The notes under the pieces were generated by a model, which did no database searches, had not been told where the DNA came from, and saw nothing but the letters and a program-made list of their open reading frames with translations. Below are positions 63,074 to 64,000 of a DNA stretch of 64,000 nt, one piece after another. The stretch's first letter is position 1. Each line of letters opens with the position of its first letter. A program made the position numbers and the translations under genes. Origin of the DNA: Defluviimonas salinarum (GTDB taxonomy: Bacteria > Pseudomonadota > Alphaproteobacteria > Rhodobacterales > Rhodobacteraceae); assembly GCF_026013545.1 (NCBI RefSeq), contig NZ_JAPDOG010000002.1:62001-126000 (forward strand), given 5' to 3'.

Positions 63074-64000
63074 TCAAAGCTGACCGAGAAGTGCCCGTGT
63101 CGGCCAGGCGTCGGCCGGCAGGCCGAGGCGGATCTGCTCCTTCTGCACCGCCTCGCGGGTCTTCTCGCCGAGGATGCCGTCGATACCGCCCACGTCATGG
63201 CCGCGGGCCTGCAGCTTCTTCTGCAGCGTCTTCATCTCGCCCCCCGACAGGCCCGGCTCCGGATTGCCGGGGTCGAAGACCGGCGCGCCTTCGAGGCGGG
63301 TGGCGAAATAGGCGGCCGTGGTGACGTAGACGAAGCTCTTGTTCCATTCGAAATAGACGCGGAAATTGGGGTACGCAATGAAGGCCGGCCCCTTGCGCCC
63401 CATCGGCAGCAGGATCGACCCGTTCAATCCCTTCGCCAGCGGCGCCGAGCGGCCCTTCACCCCCATCCGCGACCACTCTGCCACCGAAAGCTGATGGTTG
63501 AGCCCGGTCCGCGACCAGTCGACCCCCTCGGGCACCACCACCTCCTGCAGCCAGGGCTCTCCTGGCCGCCAGCCGAGGCCACGAAGCATCTTCGCCCCCG
63601 ACATCAGCGCATCCGGCGCGGAGGTCTTGAGCGAAACATGGCCGTCGCCATCGCCATCGACGCCGTTCCTGAGGATGTCCTCGGGCAGCATCTGCACCTG
63701 GCCGATCTCGCCCGCCCAGGCGCCGCGGGTGCCAGCCGGGTCGAAATCGCCGCGCTCATAAAGTTCCAGCGCGGCGAAGACCTGCGGTCGGAAAAGTTCG
63801 GGCCGGCGGCAGTCGTGGGAGAGCGTCACGAGCGCGTTCAGCGTGTTGAAATCGCCCTGCACCGCGCCGTAATCGGTCTCGAGCGCCCAGAAGGCGAGAA
63901 GGACACCGGGAGAGACGCCGTAGTCGCGGGCGATGCGCTGGAAGGTGGAGGCGTATTTCTGCGCGTTGCGCTGGCCGTTGACGATCCGGTTCTTGCTGAT
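63074..64000 (-). CDS. Lytic murein transglycosylase, MltB type (5' end beyond window)
   Basis: The visible 308 residues are the C-terminal part of an MltB-family (SLT_2) peptidoglycan lyase. The catalytic glutamate is in FWALETDYGAVQGDFNTL, and GEIGQVQMLPEDI is the second conserved segment. The last 60 residues are a PG_binding_1 repeat (MKTLQKKLQARGHDVGG, DGILGEKTREAV) that anchors it to the wall. The frame is open to the right edge, so the N-terminus and any signal peptide are missing. Confidence 0.92.
   Translation of the reverse strand: MSKNRIVNGQRNAQKYASTFQRIARDYGVSPGVLLAFWALETDYGAVQGDFNTLNALVTLSHDCRRPELFRPQVFAALELYERGDFDPAGTRGAWAGEIGQVQMLPEDILRNGVDGDGDGHVSLKTSAPDALMSGAKMLRGLGWRPGEPWLQEVVVPEGVDWSRTGLNHQLSVAEWSRMGVKGRSAPLAKGLNGSILLPMGRKGPAFIAYPNFRVYFEWNKSFVYVTTAAYFATRLEGAPVFDPGNPEPGLSGGEMKTLQKKLQARGHDVGGIDGILGEKTREAVQKEQIRLGLPADAWPTRALLGQL

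Noticed and set aside
1-64000. Mobile elements, prophage, CRISPR arrays or toxin-antitoxin pairs.
   Set aside because: I found no transposase, integrase, phage structural gene, regularly spaced repeat or small toxin-like gene pair in the reading frames or gaps.

Overview
The window is compact, GC-rich chromosomal DNA from an alphaproteobacterium, almost certainly of the family Rhodobacteraceae (Rhodobacterales). This rests on the gene content: a plant-type GshA, the DUF3035 lipoprotein BamF, paired M16 peptidases, a heparinase-like gene beside purH and rsmB, and a Hint-domain protein. Start/stop overlaps of the ATGA or GTGA type are frequent, and several convergent genes end within 4 bp of each other. 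I see no insertion sequence, prophage, CRISPR array, tRNA or rRNA gene.

Layout. 1-3662 (minus): rsmE, an unknown protein, a GNAT protein and a small membrane protein, joined by 4-bp overlaps, then gshA running off the left edge. 3675-7039 (plus): ubiA, an OmpA-type protein and a short membrane coiled-coil protein. 7065-8418 (minus): pgsA-moaD-moaE. 8769-9353: a secreted unknown. 9398-13332 (minus): sohB-like peptidase, zinc-ribbon miniprotein, PTR1-like reductase, an AT-rich 323-bp gap with a DnaA box, and uvrC. 13459-15488: a LysR regulator divergent from a CuyA-like PLP lyase.

15511-28253 is the most interesting part: a divergent catabolic island around an RpiR regulator. The left arm (minus) is rpiR, a Rieske oxygenase of the quaternary-ammonium type, an aldehyde dehydrogenase, a GST-like protein and a carboxymuconolactone-decarboxylase-like protein. 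The right arm (plus) is a dimethylglycine-dehydrogenase-like flavoprotein with a GcvT half, an MDR oxidoreductase, three tandem enolase-superfamily proteins and a class-III aminotransferase. Together they read as epimerisation, stepwise N-demethylation and carbon-skeleton breakdown of a chiral N-methylated betaine. The substrate is not evident.

28257-44485 is mainly housekeeping: DUF3775 protein, rmuC, mutL, two M16 peptidases, bamF, lspA, purH, heparinase-like gene, rsmB, sdhAF4-like gene, dapB, rbfA, a phosphodiester glycosidase and truB. 44528-44680 holds a nested palindromic element. 44708-48947 has a K+-channel-like protein and a RidA / acyl-CoA ligase / amidohydrolase set.

49101-64000: a secreted unknown, dapA, a soluble lytic transglycosylase, two convergent EamA transporters, mnmD divergent from an MnmC2-like oxidase (an unfused MnmC), an FMN reductase, a GFA-GNAT fusion, smc, a Hint-domain protein, and an MltB-type transglycosylase cut by the right edge.
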